64,000 bases of DNA from NCBI GenBank assembly GCA_051881775.1, contig JBJEQN010000016.1, positions 10,712-74,711 of the forward strand, written 5' to 3'. The position numbers and the translations under genes are program-made. Of the stretch, positions 17,861 through 25,756 are shown in pieces (positions within the stretch are counted from its first letter, which is position 1; the number at the start of each line of letters is the position of its first letter). The notes beneath the pieces are model-generated. The model worked only from the letters and a program-made list of their open reading frames with translations, was not told the DNA's origin and did no database searches. Origin of the DNA: UMGS363 sp051881775 (GTDB lineage: Bacteria; Bacillota; Clostridia; Oscillospirales; Ruminococcaceae).

Positions 17861-18439
17861 ATGCGCACATCCGAAATTACAAGAAAAACCAAGGAAACGG
17901 ATATAACCGTAAAATTAAACCTTGACGGAAGCGGAAAAGCCGATATTTTTACGGGAATAGGCTTTTTTGACCATATGCTCACCGCTCTTTCGGTACACAG
18001 CGGCTTTGACATTTCGGTAAATGCCGTTGGAGACCTCCATGTTGACCCTCACCACACGGTGGAGGACGTCGGAATAGTTCTCGGTCAGGCTTTTAAGCAG
18101 GCGATAGGTGATATGAAGGGCATAAACAGATACGGCTCCGCTTATATCCCTATGGACGAAGCTCTCGGTTTTGCCTGCCTTGATATAAGCAACCGTCCGT
18201 ATCTTGTTTTTGAAGCGGAATTTTCCGATGAAAGGGTAGGCGGCTTTGATACCTGCCTTACCGAAGAATTTTTCAGAGCGTTTGCTTTCAACGGCGGCAT
18301 AACTCTCCACGTTATTGAAAAATACGGAAAAAACGATCACCACATCATTGAAGCTCTTTTTAAAGCTGCGGCACACGCACTTAAAGAAGCGGCAGCTCTG
18401 AACGGCGGCGAAATTCTTTCTACAAAGGGTGTTTTATAA
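17861..18439 (+). CDS. hisB: Imidazoleglycerol-phosphate dehydratase
   Basis: This monofunctional IGPD dehydrates imidazoleglycerol phosphate. It uses two manganese ions bound by histidine-rich motifs, visible as DPHHTVEDVGI near residue 65 and DHHIIEALFKA near residue 160. TGIGFFDHMLTAL near the N-terminus is also diagnostic. The 192-residue length fits the single-domain form without a phosphatase domain. AAGGAGG lies 5 nt before the ATG. Its TAATG junction overlaps hisH by one base. Confidence 0.98.
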   Translation: MRTSEITRKTKETDITVKLNLDGSGKADIFTGIGFFDHMLTALSVHSGFDISVNAVGDLHVDPHHTVEDVGIVLGQAFKQAIGDMKGINRYGSAYIPMDEALGFACLDISNRPYLVFEAEFSDERVGGFDTCLTEEFFRAFAFNGGITLHVIEKYGKNDHHIIEALFKAAAHALKEAAALNGGEILSTKGVL

Positions 18440-19044
18440 TGATTGCTATTGTTGACTACGGCGCAGGAAACATATTCAGTGTAAAAAATGCATTGGATTA
18501 CCTTGGAATTGACGGCAAGCTGACAGCGGACGCAGAAGAAATACGCAAGGCTGACGAAATAATACTTCCCGGAGTAGGCGCTTTTCCGTGGGCAATGAAA
18601 ATGCTTAACGAAAGCGGACTTACAGATGTTATAAGGGAACAGTCACAGGTAAAACCCTTTCTCGGCATATGCCTTGGAATGCAGCTTATATTTGAAAAGG
18701 GCTATGAGTTTGAAGAAACAGAGGGACTTGGACTTATAAAGGGCAGCGTTCAGAAGATCGAGCGCACCGACCTGTCCGTACCTCATATGGGCTGGAACGG
18801 TCTTATTTTCAATAAGGAATGTCCCATTTTAAAGGGCGTTTCGGAGAACGAGTACGTTTATTTTGTTCATTCCTATGCCGCAGTCTGCAATGAAAATGAC
18901 GTTGCAGCTTACTGCGATTACGGCGGAAAGGTAACTGCGCTTGTCTATGACGGCAAATTCGTTTACGGTTCCCAGTTCCACCCCGAAAAGAGCGGCGCAG
19001 CAGGTCTGAAGATACTGAAAAACTTTGCTGCTCTTGCAGAATAA
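18439..19044 (+). CDS. hisH: Imidazole glycerol phosphate synthase, glutaminase subunit
   Basis: HisH releases ammonia from glutamine and channels it to HisF. The 201-residue class I amidotransferase shows the nucleophile in GICLGMQL near residue 77 and the catalytic His and Glu in QFHPEKSG near residue 182. DYGAGNIFSV is at the N-terminus. It sits directly before its partner hisF. Confidence 0.98.
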   Translation: MIAIVDYGAGNIFSVKNALDYLGIDGKLTADAEEIRKADEIILPGVGAFPWAMKMLNESGLTDVIREQSQVKPFLGICLGMQLIFEKGYEFEETEGLGLIKGSVQKIERTDLSVPHMGWNGLIFNKECPILKGVSENEYVYFVHSYAAVCNENDVAAYCDYGGKVTALVYDGKFVYGSQFHPEKSGAAGLKILKNFAALAE

Positions 19045-19057
19045 GGAGGGAGAAGCC

Positions 19058-19819
19058 ATGCTTGCAAAAAGGATAATCCCTTGCCTTGATGTTCGTGAGG
19101 GCAAGGTAGTTAAGGGTATAAATTTTGTAGGGATAAAGGAAGTCGGCGACCCTGTGGAATGTGCTGCTGAGTACGACAGACAGGGCGCAGACGAGATAGT
19201 TTTCCTTGACATAACAGCTTCCCACGAGGGCAGGGGAACAATGCTGGACGTTGTAAGAAATACCGCTAAAAAGGTTTTCGTTCCTCTTACGGTAGGCGGA
19301 GGAATACGCACTATCGACGATTTCAGAGAAACTCTCCGTGCAGGTGCGGATAAGGTGTCCGTCAACTCTGCTGCGGTAAAAAATCCTCAGCTTATTAAAG
19401 AAGCAGCGGATATTTTCGGCTGTCAGTGCGTTGTTGTGGCAATTGACGCAAAAAAATGCCCCGACGGACATTATACCGTTGTTATAAACGGCGGCAGGAT
19501 AGATATGGGCATTGACGCTGTGGAATGGGCAAAAAAAGCTGAGAAGCTTGGAGCAGGCGAGATACTTCTCACTTCAATGGATACGGACGGAGTAAAGGGC
19601 GGCTTTGATATTGATATGCTGAATGCTGTTTGCAGCGTTGTAAAGATACCCGTTATTGCCAGCGGCGGCTGCGGAAAGCTTGAACACTTTACAGATGTCT
19701 TTGAACAAACAGGAGCTTCGGCAGCCCTTGCAGCTTCGCTTTTCCATTATAAGGAGCTTACCGTGGGCGAGGTCAAGGAAGAAATGAAAAAGCACAGCAT
19801 TCCTGTCAGAATGGTGTGA
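19058..19819 (+). CDS. hisF: Imidazole glycerol phosphate synthase, cyclase subunit
   Basis: HisF is the TIM-barrel half of IGP synthase. It turns PRFAR and ammonia into IGP and AICAR. The 253-residue product begins MLAKRIIPCLDV, with the catalytic Asp in CLDV and the second in TSMDTDG near residue 130. Phosphate-binding loops are TVGGGIRT and ASGGCGK. AAGGAGGGAGAAGCC places the start at 19058; the frame from 19025 begins inside hisH. The operon ends here without hisA or hisI/E, whose products supply its substrate. Confidence 0.97.
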   Translation: MLAKRIIPCLDVREGKVVKGINFVGIKEVGDPVECAAEYDRQGADEIVFLDITASHEGRGTMLDVVRNTAKKVFVPLTVGGGIRTIDDFRETLRAGADKVSVNSAAVKNPQLIKEAADIFGCQCVVVAIDAKKCPDGHYTVVINGGRIDMGIDAVEWAKKAEKLGAGEILLTSMDTDGVKGGFDIDMLNAVCSVVKIPVIASGGCGKLEHFTDVFEQTGASAALAASLFHYKELTVGEVKEEMKKHSIPVRMV

Positions 19820-19885
19820 GTTACGGCAAAACACTTTTATGGAATTATACGTTATTATATTTTTTAATTTTATTTTCCAAATCTC

Positions 19886-19914
19886 TTGAAGAAAACAGCG
19901 GAATGGGGTATAAT
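19886..19914 (+). promoter_or_regulatory. Promoter of the exonuclease gene
   Basis: TTGAAG (19886-19891) and TATAAT (19909-19914) are 17 nt apart, about 40 nt before the ATG at 19956. Confidence 0.75.
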
Positions 19915-19955
19915 AGAATTATATTATATCTAAATAACGAACGGAGACGTAAAAA

Positions 19956-20630
19956 ATGGAAAATAACCGAAATAAAATTGTTCTTGATTTTGAGTTTAAC
20001 CCGATAATTGACCAGGAAGTCAAAGCTATTGCTCAGCACGAAATAATTGAGATAGGCGCAGTAAAAGTAGGCAGCGAAAATAAGATAGTAGATAAATTTC
20101 AGCGTTATATAAAACCAAGATATAATACTGTTGCTCCTAAGATTACATCATTAACGGGTATAACCGATGAAATGCTTGCAGAGTCGGGCAGCTTTGAAGA
20201 GGTTATAGAGGAATTCCGCAGCTGGATAGGGGAGGAGCGTTTCAGAATATACTCCTGGAGCGGTACCGACAGAAACGTTCTTGAATCTGAAATTATACTT
20301 AAGCTGGGCGAGGACAGCGACCACTATGATTATTTCTGCGGCAGGTGGATAGACTTACAGAAAATTTATCAGCGTATAATGGGTTTCCAGAAAAGTATGG
20401 GTCTTTCCAATGCCCTCGGAACGCTTAAAATTTGCTTCGAGGGAAAGGAACACGGCGCTCTTGCCGATGCAATAAACACAGCCGAAGTTATGAAGACCCT
20501 TTACGATAAGGAACGTATCGACCAGATAAAGCACAAATCCTCGGTTACATATAACGGCAGCACTCATTCTACCGGCGGTTTCACAATGGGAAATCTCTTT
20601 GCCGAGCAGTTTGCAAAGCTGGGAAAATAA
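19956..20630 (+). CDS. DEDDh-family 3'-5' exonuclease
   Basis: The 224-residue protein has the exonuclease motifs in order: DFEFN near residue 12 (Asp and Glu), TSLTGITDEM and YSWSGTDRN (Asp), and HGALADAINT near residue 170 with the catalytic His and final Asp. It resembles the KapD/ERI-1-like and DnaQ-like group acting on RNA or DNA ends. The substrate cannot be told from sequence. It is a single-gene unit with its own promoter and a terminator shared with the convergent aminotransferase gene. Confidence 0.85.
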   Translation: MENNRNKIVLDFEFNPIIDQEVKAIAQHEIIEIGAVKVGSENKIVDKFQRYIKPRYNTVAPKITSLTGITDEMLAESGSFEEVIEEFRSWIGEERFRIYSWSGTDRNVLESEIILKLGEDSDHYDYFCGRWIDLQKIYQRIMGFQKSMGLSNALGTLKICFEGKEHGALADAINTAEVMKTLYDKERIDQIKHKSSVTYNGSTHSTGGFTMGNLFAEQFAKLGK

Positions 20631-20642
20631 ATCTATAAAAAC

Positions 20643-20674
20643 AGCCGCTTCCAACGAATTAGTCGGAAGCGGCT
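20643..20674. terminator. Bidirectional terminator between exonuclease and aminotransferase genes
   Basis: AGCCGCTTCC (20643-20652) pairs perfectly with GGAAGCGGCT (20665-20674), followed on the plus strand by TTGTGTTTT. On the minus strand it is followed by GTTTTTATAG. It serves both convergent genes. Confidence 0.85.
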
Positions 20675-20691
20675 TTGTGTTTTATATTTGA

Positions 20692-21972
20692 TTATTCGGC
20701 AAGCAGTTTTTCTGCGCTTGCCAGCTTTACGCAAAGGCAGAAAAGGTTGATAGCGATCTCAAGCTCGTTAAGGGGCGGATATGTGGGAGCGATTCTGATA
20801 TTTCTGTCGTTGGGGTCGTTCTTGTAGGGGAAGGTTGCTCCTGCGCCCGTAAGAACAACGCCTGCTTCCTTGCAGAGGGAAACAACTCTCTTTGCACAGC
20901 CGTTAAGAGTGTTTACGGATATGAAATAGCCGCCGTTGGGATTATGCCATTCGCCAACACCCAAAGGAGCAAGTTCTTTTTCAAGAGTATCGAGTACCAG
21001 CTTGAACTTAGGCGCAATAATAGCCCTGTGTTCCTCCATTTTTGCTTTGATCCCGTCAAAGTTTTTGAAATACCTTACATGGCGGAGCTGATTTATTTTA
21101 TCGTAGCTGATGTACTGAATACCGAGTATCTTTTCGATCTGCGCAATATTTGCCTTTGAAGCAGCCATTACCGCAACGCCTGCGCCGGGGAAGGAGATCT
21201 TCGAGGTTGAAGCAAATTCAAACACCATATCTTCCTTGCCTGTCTTTTTGCACTCGTCAAAAATGTTAAGAAGGGTGTCGGGAGTGTCGCTAAGGTGGTG
21301 AACACAGTATGCGTTATCCCAGAAAATGCGGAAATCCTTTGCTTTGGGGGAAAGGTTTGCGAAACGTCTTACGGTCTCGTCGGAATATGTGATACCGTCG
21401 GGGTTGGAGTACATGGGAACGCACCAGATGCCCTTGACAGAATCATCTTCGGCAACCAGCTTTTCAACCATATCCATATCGGGACCTGTTTCAAGCATAG
21501 GAATAGTTATCATTTCAATGCCGAAGTTCTCGCAGATACTGAAGTGACGGTCGTAACCGGGAGCAGGGCAGAGGAACTTGACCTTATCCAACTTGCACCA
21601 AGGCTTTTCGCTGCCGAGAACGCCGTGGGTCATTGCACGGGCAACGGAATCGTACATAAGTGAAAGGCTTGCATTGCCTCCCACAATGATCTCTTCGGGA
21701 GAAACGCCCAGCATTTCAGCAAAGAGTTTCTTAGCCTCGGGAATACCTGTCAGACCGCCGTAGTTGCGGACATCGGTTCCGTCCTCGCTTGTAAGGTCGG
21801 AGCTGCTGTTGAGAACGTCCAGCATAGGCATGGTAATATCAAGCTGGTCTGCGCCGGGCTTTCCTCTTGCCATATTAAGTTTAAGTCCCTTTGCCTTGTA
21901 GGCTTCGTAAGCCTTTTCGCACTCAGCCTTAAATTCCTCAAGCTGAGCCTTGTTCATTTCAGTAAGAAGCAT
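20692..21972 (-). CDS. Class I PLP aminotransferase, aspartate aminotransferase type (Rv3722c-like)
   Basis: The 426-residue product resembles the aminotransferase group typified by mycobacterial Rv3722c, shown to be an aspartate aminotransferase. Visible features are KLNMARGKPG near residue 36, RNYGGLTGIPEAKKLFAEML, GGNASLSLMYD, CPAPGYDRHF, PMYSNPDG (Asn), the FWDNAYCVHHL Asp and Tyr, and the PLP lysine in ASTSKISFPG. It probably interconverts aspartate/oxaloacetate and glutamate/2-oxoglutarate. The ATG at 21972 is preceded by AAAGGAAAG at 9 nt; a second in-frame ATG lies five codons in. It is monocistronic on the minus strand. A 102-bp palindrome lies 65 bp upstream. Confidence 0.85.
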   Translation of the reverse strand: MLLTEMNKAQLEEFKAECEKAYEAYKAKGLKLNMARGKPGADQLDITMPMLDVLNSSSDLTSEDGTDVRNYGGLTGIPEAKKLFAEMLGVSPEEIIVGGNASLSLMYDSVARAMTHGVLGSEKPWCKLDKVKFLCPAPGYDRHFSICENFGIEMITIPMLETGPDMDMVEKLVAEDDSVKGIWCVPMYSNPDGITYSDETVRRFANLSPKAKDFRIFWDNAYCVHHLSDTPDTLLNIFDECKKTGKEDMVFEFASTSKISFPGAGVAVMAASKANIAQIEKILGIQYISYDKINQLRHVRYFKNFDGIKAKMEEHRAIIAPKFKLVLDTLEKELAPLGVGEWHNPNGGYFISVNTLNGCAKRVVSLCKEAGVVLTGAGATFPYKNDPNDRNIRIAPTYPPLNELEIAINLFCLCVKLASAEKLLAE

Positions 21973-22036
21973 AAAATATTCTTTCCTTTCGATCTGTATT
22001 AGATAAAAATATACAATTAATCAATTCTGCATTGTA

Positions 22037-22138
22037 ATACAAATAACCAATAAAACTGTATACAAAAAATCTTCGCATAATCCATAAGGCTAAGATTATG
22101 CTCGATTTTTTGTACAGTTTTTAATTGGTTATTAGTAT
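22037..22138. repeat. 102-bp imperfect palindrome upstream of the aminotransferase gene
   Basis: Two arms of about 45 nt pair through ATAC, AATAACCAAT, AAAACTG, CAAAAAATC and GCATAATC blocks, with bulges of only a few nt, around an 11-nt loop (22083-22093). On either strand the inner 8-bp stem (GCATAATC/GATTATGC) is followed by GATTTTTTG, so the core looks like a bidirectional terminator. The rest of the 361-bp gap (21973-22332) holds no gene. The element could be a small non-autonomous mobile element, a leader RNA of the aminotransferase gene, or an elaborate terminator. Confidence 0.75.
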
Positions 22139-22219
22139 AATAAAATGCGCGTGTAAAATACATTTGTACTCCCTGTGCGTACAGTTAAAAACGCCCTATA
22201 TATTATAATATAACATTTC

Positions 22220-22263
22220 AAAACAAAATGCAAGCCTTTCAAAAAAGTCTTGCATTTTGTTTT
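22220..22263. terminator. Terminator downstream of the first ABC operon
   Basis: AAAACAAAATGCAAG (22220-22234) pairs perfectly with CTTGCATTTTGTTTT (22249-22263) over 15 bp. It is symmetrical and A/T-rich at its base, so it can work in both directions. It lies about 70 bp past the minus-strand stop at 22333. Confidence 0.75.
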
Positions 22264-22332
22264 ATATTTATTCACATATGCAATTTGAAATGCAAAATAC
22301 AGACAATGAAAATTCAGAAAGGAAGTATGCTG

Positions 22333-23037
22333 TTACAGTTCTCTTCTTTTCATGACCGCTCCCGTAATAAGCGCAAAGACAGCTGCTACGATAATTCCGA
22401 ATGCGTATATTGCGACATAAAGCAGATATTCGCTTTTCAAATAGATCTTGCTGAGAAGCTCGGCAGCGCCGGTGGTTATCTCGATATTTACAGCAACCAT
22501 TATAAATATCATTATAGCCGTAATTATAACGGCGCAGAGCATTCCAACGGTCTCTCGTTCAACGCCGAGAATGAAAAGTATCGCATATTGAATGGAAGTC
22601 AGTATACAGGTAGCGGCAAAAAGTACAGCTCCCATCATCGGAATAGTGAAGCCGTCGTCCTTTGAAGCATAGTAATACTGCGCCAGCTGTTCGTCCGTTT
22701 TTTCAAATAAAGCCGCACGTTCCGCCGTCAGTCCCAGAAGTATCACAACTGCAGTAACAATTCCTACGGAAAGCACACCTAAAAGAAACCTTGCAAAAAC
22801 AACGCTGCTCCTGCTTACGGGAAGCACTCCGTACAGCTTGTTAAAATCATTTTTGGCAGCTATGGTGAACACGGATTGTACGCATAATCCCGAAAAAATG
22901 ATTATCGGCATCATAAACTGAGGTCCCATGTAAAAGCCGAATAGGGCAAAGAAGGCCACAGCCGCTATCATAGGTATAAGAGTTTTCTTTTTAATGCAGA
23001 TAAGGTCAAGCTTCATAAGGTTAATTATGTCCTTCAT
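22333..23037 (-). CDS. ABC-2-type membrane permease subunit
   Basis: The 234-residue protein has about six predicted membrane segments, including IPMIAAVAFFALFGFYMG, IITAIMIFIMVAVNIEI and YAFGIIVAAVFALITGA. It is the membrane half of an ABC exporter whose ATPase gene overlaps its start by 17 nt. The conserved FNKLYGVLPVSRSSVVFARFL region is typical of ABC-2 permeases that accompany YtrA-type regulators. The ATG at 23037 follows AAAGGAG; the upstream in-frame start at 23076 has no site. The substrate is unknown. Peptide antibiotic or cell-envelope stress export is the usual theme of such loci (inference). Confidence 0.8.
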   Translation of the reverse strand: MKDIINLMKLDLICIKKKTLIPMIAAVAFFALFGFYMGPQFMMPIIIFSGLCVQSVFTIAAKNDFNKLYGVLPVSRSSVVFARFLLGVLSVGIVTAVVILLGLTAERAALFEKTDEQLAQYYYASKDDGFTIPMMGAVLFAATCILTSIQYAILFILGVERETVGMLCAVIITAIMIFIMVAVNIEITTGAAELLSKIYLKSEYLLYVAIYAFGIIVAAVFALITGAVMKRREL

Positions 23038-23890
23038 CTTTATTCTCCTTTGCAATATAAACCAGTATTTCGTCAAAGCTGATTTTTTCGTACTCGATCT
23101 CTTTCGGAAGCATATTCAGATATTCCGTATCAAGCATAGCGTCAAAGCCGTTTCTGTAGGAATGGAAACCTATGCACCTACTTTTCAACTCGTCCGTAAC
23201 ATCAGCCTCGTCCCCTTTAATGGCAACGTACTTTTCGGTCAGCTCGTCCTTAGTTCCCGTGAACCAGACCTTACCGTCGTTAAGCACCGTTACATAATCC
23301 GCAATGCGCTCAACATCGGCGGTTATGTGGGTGGAGAACAGCACGCCTCTGTTCTCGTCGGCAATATAATCGGCAAGAATATCAAGAAGCTCATCTCTCG
23401 CCACAGGGTCAAGACCGCTTGTAGGTTCGTCAAGAATTATCAGCTCCGCATTGTGGGAAAGCGCCACAGCTATCATCAGCTTCATTTTCATACCCTTTGA
23501 GAATGTTCCCACCTTCTTTTTCAGCGGCAGCCCGAAGCTGTTTATCCTGCCGAAAAAGCCTTCGCTGTCCCAGTTTGGATAAAAGCCCTTTAACTGGTTT
23601 TCAATTTCTTTTATTTTAAGATGCTCCGCAAAATAAAGACTGTCGAAAACAACGCCTGTGCGCTCCTTTATTTTCTTTGAATCGGAAACGCTGTCAAGCC
23701 CGAAAACGCTTATTTTGCCGCTGTTGATGTTCGCCATATTAAGAATAGAGCGTATGGTGGTGGTTTTGCCCGAGCCATTCTGTCCCACGAAACCCATTAT
23801 GTACCCCTTGGGAAGTGCAAAGGACACATCTTTAAGCTCAAAGCCCTTGTATTTTTTGCAAAGCCCCTGAATTTCAAGTATATTTTCCAT
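23021..23890 (-). CDS. ABC transporter ATP-binding protein (first YtrA-type operon)
   Basis: The 289-residue ATPase shows Walker A GQNGSGKTT near residue 38, a Q-loop region, the signature FSKGMKMKL in place of LSGGQ, and Walker B ELIILDEPTSGLDP, then the H-loop LFSTHIT. The degenerate signature FSKGM is common in this subfamily, which pairs with ABC-2 permeases. GGAGG lies before the ATG at 23890, 2 nt after the gntR stop. It works with the permease at 22333-23037. Confidence 0.93.
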   Translation of the reverse strand: MENILEIQGLCKKYKGFELKDVSFALPKGYIMGFVGQNGSGKTTTIRSILNMANINSGKISVFGLDSVSDSKKIKERTGVVFDSLYFAEHLKIKEIENQLKGFYPNWDSEGFFGRINSFGLPLKKKVGTFSKGMKMKLMIAVALSHNAELIILDEPTSGLDPVARDELLDILADYIADENRGVLFSTHITADVERIADYVTVLNDGKVWFTGTKDELTEKYVAIKGDEADVTDELKSRCIGFHSYRNGFDAMLDTEYLNMLPKEIEYEKISFDEILVYIAKENKDEGHN

Positions 23891-23892
23891 AT

Positions 23893-24264
23893 TTATTCCT
23901 CCAAGACTGATTTTAATGCCGCAATTATCTCGTCATCCGCAAGACCTGCGTTTCTGCCGTTTGTGACGGCTTTTTCAAGTCCCTCCTCCATTTCGCAGAG
24001 CATACGTTCCCGCAGAAGGTCGTTGTTTTTCGGCGCAACATAGTATCCCTTGCCTGCCACCGATACAATAAACCCTTCCTCCGACAAGTCGTTGTAAACT
24101 CTGGTAGTTGTGATAACGCTGATTTTCAGATCTCTTGCAAGCTGCCTTATGGAGGGGAGCTGTTCGTCCTCTCCGATCTTGCCGTCAAGTATCTGAGATT
24201 TGATCTGTTCCTCTATCTGCTCGTAAATTGGTACGTCAGACTTGTTTTTTAAAATTATTTTCAT
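23893..24264 (-). CDS. GntR-family regulator, YtrA subfamily (first operon)
   Basis: The 123-residue protein is a short YtrA-type repressor. It has an N-terminal winged helix (PIYEQIEEQI, LPSIRQLARDL, TTTRVYNDL, GKGYYV) followed by a brief helical C-terminal dimerisation region rather than a ligand-binding domain. Such proteins repress their own ABC operons and respond to cell-wall-active compounds in several Firmicutes. It heads the operon, and its promoter overlaps inverted repeats (24279-24323) that fit autoregulation. The paralogue at 27413-27796 heads the neighbouring ABC operon. Confidence 0.92.
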   Translation of the reverse strand: MKIILKNKSDVPIYEQIEEQIKSQILDGKIGEDEQLPSIRQLARDLKISVITTTRVYNDLSEEGFIVSVAGKGYYVAPKNNDLLRERMLCEMEEGLEKAVTNGRNAGLADDEIIAALKSVLEE

Positions 24265-24278
24265 AAGGTACCTCTGAA

Positions 24279-24323
24279 TATACTGTTATTATTCCGATAT
24301 ATACAGTATAACACCGTATATAT
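24279..24323 (-). promoter_or_regulatory. Candidate operator of the first YtrA-type regulator
   Basis: Two inverted repeats overlap the promoter: TATACTGT-N16-ACAGTATA (24279-24310) and a perfect ATATATAC-N11-GTATATAT (24297-24323). The half-site TATACTGT recurs in the operator of the second operon. Confidence 0.7.
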
Positions 24324-24333
24324 GCTTTGTCAA
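24305..24333 (-). promoter_or_regulatory. Promoter of the first YtrA-type ABC operon
   Basis: On the minus strand TTGACA (24328-24333) and TATACT (24305-24310) are 17 nt apart, about 40 nt upstream of the gntR start. Confidence 0.88.
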
Positions 24334-24352
24334 TAGTTTTTATAAAAAAATT

Positions 24353-24377
24353 CCGGTCGATTTTTTGAACCGACCGG
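24353..24377 (-). terminator. Terminator of the second ABC operon
   Basis: On the minus strand CCGGTCG (24371-24377) and CGACCGG (24353-24359) form a 7-bp GC-rich stem followed by AATTTTTTTATA. It insulates the second ABC operon from the first operon's promoter, which begins about 20 bp further on. Confidence 0.85.
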
Positions 24378-24386
24378 CAAGTTTAA

Positions 24387-25094
24387 TTATTGGTTTTCCT
24401 CAATTTTTTTCTTTATTTTAGAGATAACAATATCTCCTGCAATGAGCGACGCTGCAAAAAGTACGGCATAAACAATTACAGCAGCCTTAGTCATAGGTAT
24501 AAACGCCGCAGCAGCCGATTTCACTGTTCCAAATATAATGCACATAACGGTAATAATACCTATGTAAATGTAAAACGCCGCATCCGCCCTGTGGTTTTCA
24601 ATAAAATTCATTGTTTTATATATAATCAACGAAAAAATTATAATATCAAGACTTGCACTGAAAAGAATAAATACAGCGTCTCCAACGCATTGCAGCATAA
24701 GCTCCCGGATCTGCTTTCCCGAAATAAGATAGGGCGAAAAGCAATACTCCATTTCTTCGACCATTCCTATTGCATTAAAGAGTACACGGAACACCGATAT
24801 TATCTTAAAGAAAGTCACCCATACGCCGAACAGCTCCGTTTTTCTGTAAGGCAGCACCTTTACAGCCTCCTTATGCCGCTTGTAAAACTCAAACATTATC
24901 CAGTATAGCCAAAGGAAAATGACCGTTTCCATGCCGTATGAGATCCATGGCGAAAAGCCTGATTCATTTAAAAGCAGCAGACACATTCCTGTTATCCTTG
25001 ATAAAAATATGATTATTGCTGCACCGAACGGCACGGAAAGAAGGTTTATTCCGCACAGCCTGCACAGAATGTATTTTTTCTTGATTTTGTCCAT
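24387..25094 (-). CDS. Integral membrane protein of the second ABC operon
   Basis: The 235-residue product has about six hydrophobic segments (for example VPFGAAIIIFLSRITGMCLL, ISYGMETVIFLWLYWIMF, IYIGIITVMCIIFGTV, AVIVYAVLFAASLIAG) and a basic C-terminus. I do not recognise a named family. Its stop-start overlap with the 25094-25756 gene and its place after an ATPase make a permease or accessory subunit likely. It has a Lys-rich N-terminus (MDKIKKKYILC) and no signal peptide. Confidence 0.75.
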   Translation of the reverse strand: MDKIKKKYILCRLCGINLLSVPFGAAIIIFLSRITGMCLLLLNESGFSPWISYGMETVIFLWLYWIMFEFYKRHKEAVKVLPYRKTELFGVWVTFFKIISVFRVLFNAIGMVEEMEYCFSPYLISGKQIRELMLQCVGDAVFILFSASLDIIIFSLIIYKTMNFIENHRADAAFYIYIGIITVMCIIFGTVKSAAAAFIPMTKAAVIVYAVLFAASLIAGDIVISKIKKKIEENQ

Positions 25095-25756
25095 CAGTAA
25101 AACACCTTCGCAGTTTTATTTCTTACAAGTACAAATGCTGCTGTTGAAAGTAAAGCAAGTATCGAAATGACGGTCAGATAAACTGTATTGTCCGTAGTTG
25201 TTATTATATGTGAATCCAGCTTGCCCTTTAGTGCAAGAACAATACACATCACTACCCAGAACAGCGACAGCGCTGTCATTTTGTTTGAAACAATGCGGCA
25301 GACTAAGGTGTATGCGCAGACTATCATCATTGACACCATAAGGAAAAAGACAAAATTCACAAGTATGGAGGCAAGCTGAACGGAGTTTATTTTTCCCATT
25401 GCAAATACCAAAAAGCAGAAAGCTATGTAAAACAAATTCTGCACCCCGTAAACGACAGCAGAGGAATCAATGAAGATATTTACGGCCGTTTCTTTTTTTA
25501 CGGGAAGAACGTTTATTGTTTTCAGCTTTTTTTCAAATTCTTCGTGTATCATATTTATTGCAAATACCGTGAACATTCCGAACATATTTGCAGCTATAGA
25601 CATACCGCCTTCATAATCGTTCATCAGGCTTCTGTCGCTTTCTCCCGAGAACATTAATCCGCAGTAACCGAAGCTGACAAGCCATGACAGGAGCGTAAAG
25701 ATGACAACGCCTCGGTTGCTCAGCAGTTTTCCCACGGCTATTTTTGCTTTATTCAT
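25094..25756 (-). CDS. Membrane protein, probable ABC-2-type permease subunit
   Basis: The 220-residue protein has about six membrane segments and a cytoplasmic loop EEFEKKLKTINVLPVKKETAVN, which resembles the coupling region of ABC-2 permeases (a short basic stretch, then LPV). It overlaps the upstream permease gene by 8 nt. It probably forms a heteromeric membrane domain with that neighbour, powered by the ATPase at 26542-27411. Confidence 0.75.
   Translation of the reverse strand: MNKAKIAVGKLLSNRGVVIFTLLSWLVSFGYCGLMFSGESDRSLMNDYEGGMSIAANMFGMFTVFAINMIHEEFEKKLKTINVLPVKKETAVNIFIDSSAVVYGVQNLFYIAFCFLVFAMGKINSVQLASILVNFVFFLMVSMMIVCAYTLVCRIVSNKMTALSLFWVVMCIVLALKGKLDSHIITTTDNTVYLTVISILALLSTAAFVLVRNKTAKVFY

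Noticed and set aside
21990..22036. Promoter for the aminotransferase between the palindrome and its ATG
   Set aside because: Candidates such as TTGATT-17-TAATAC match consensus poorly, so I did not annotate one.
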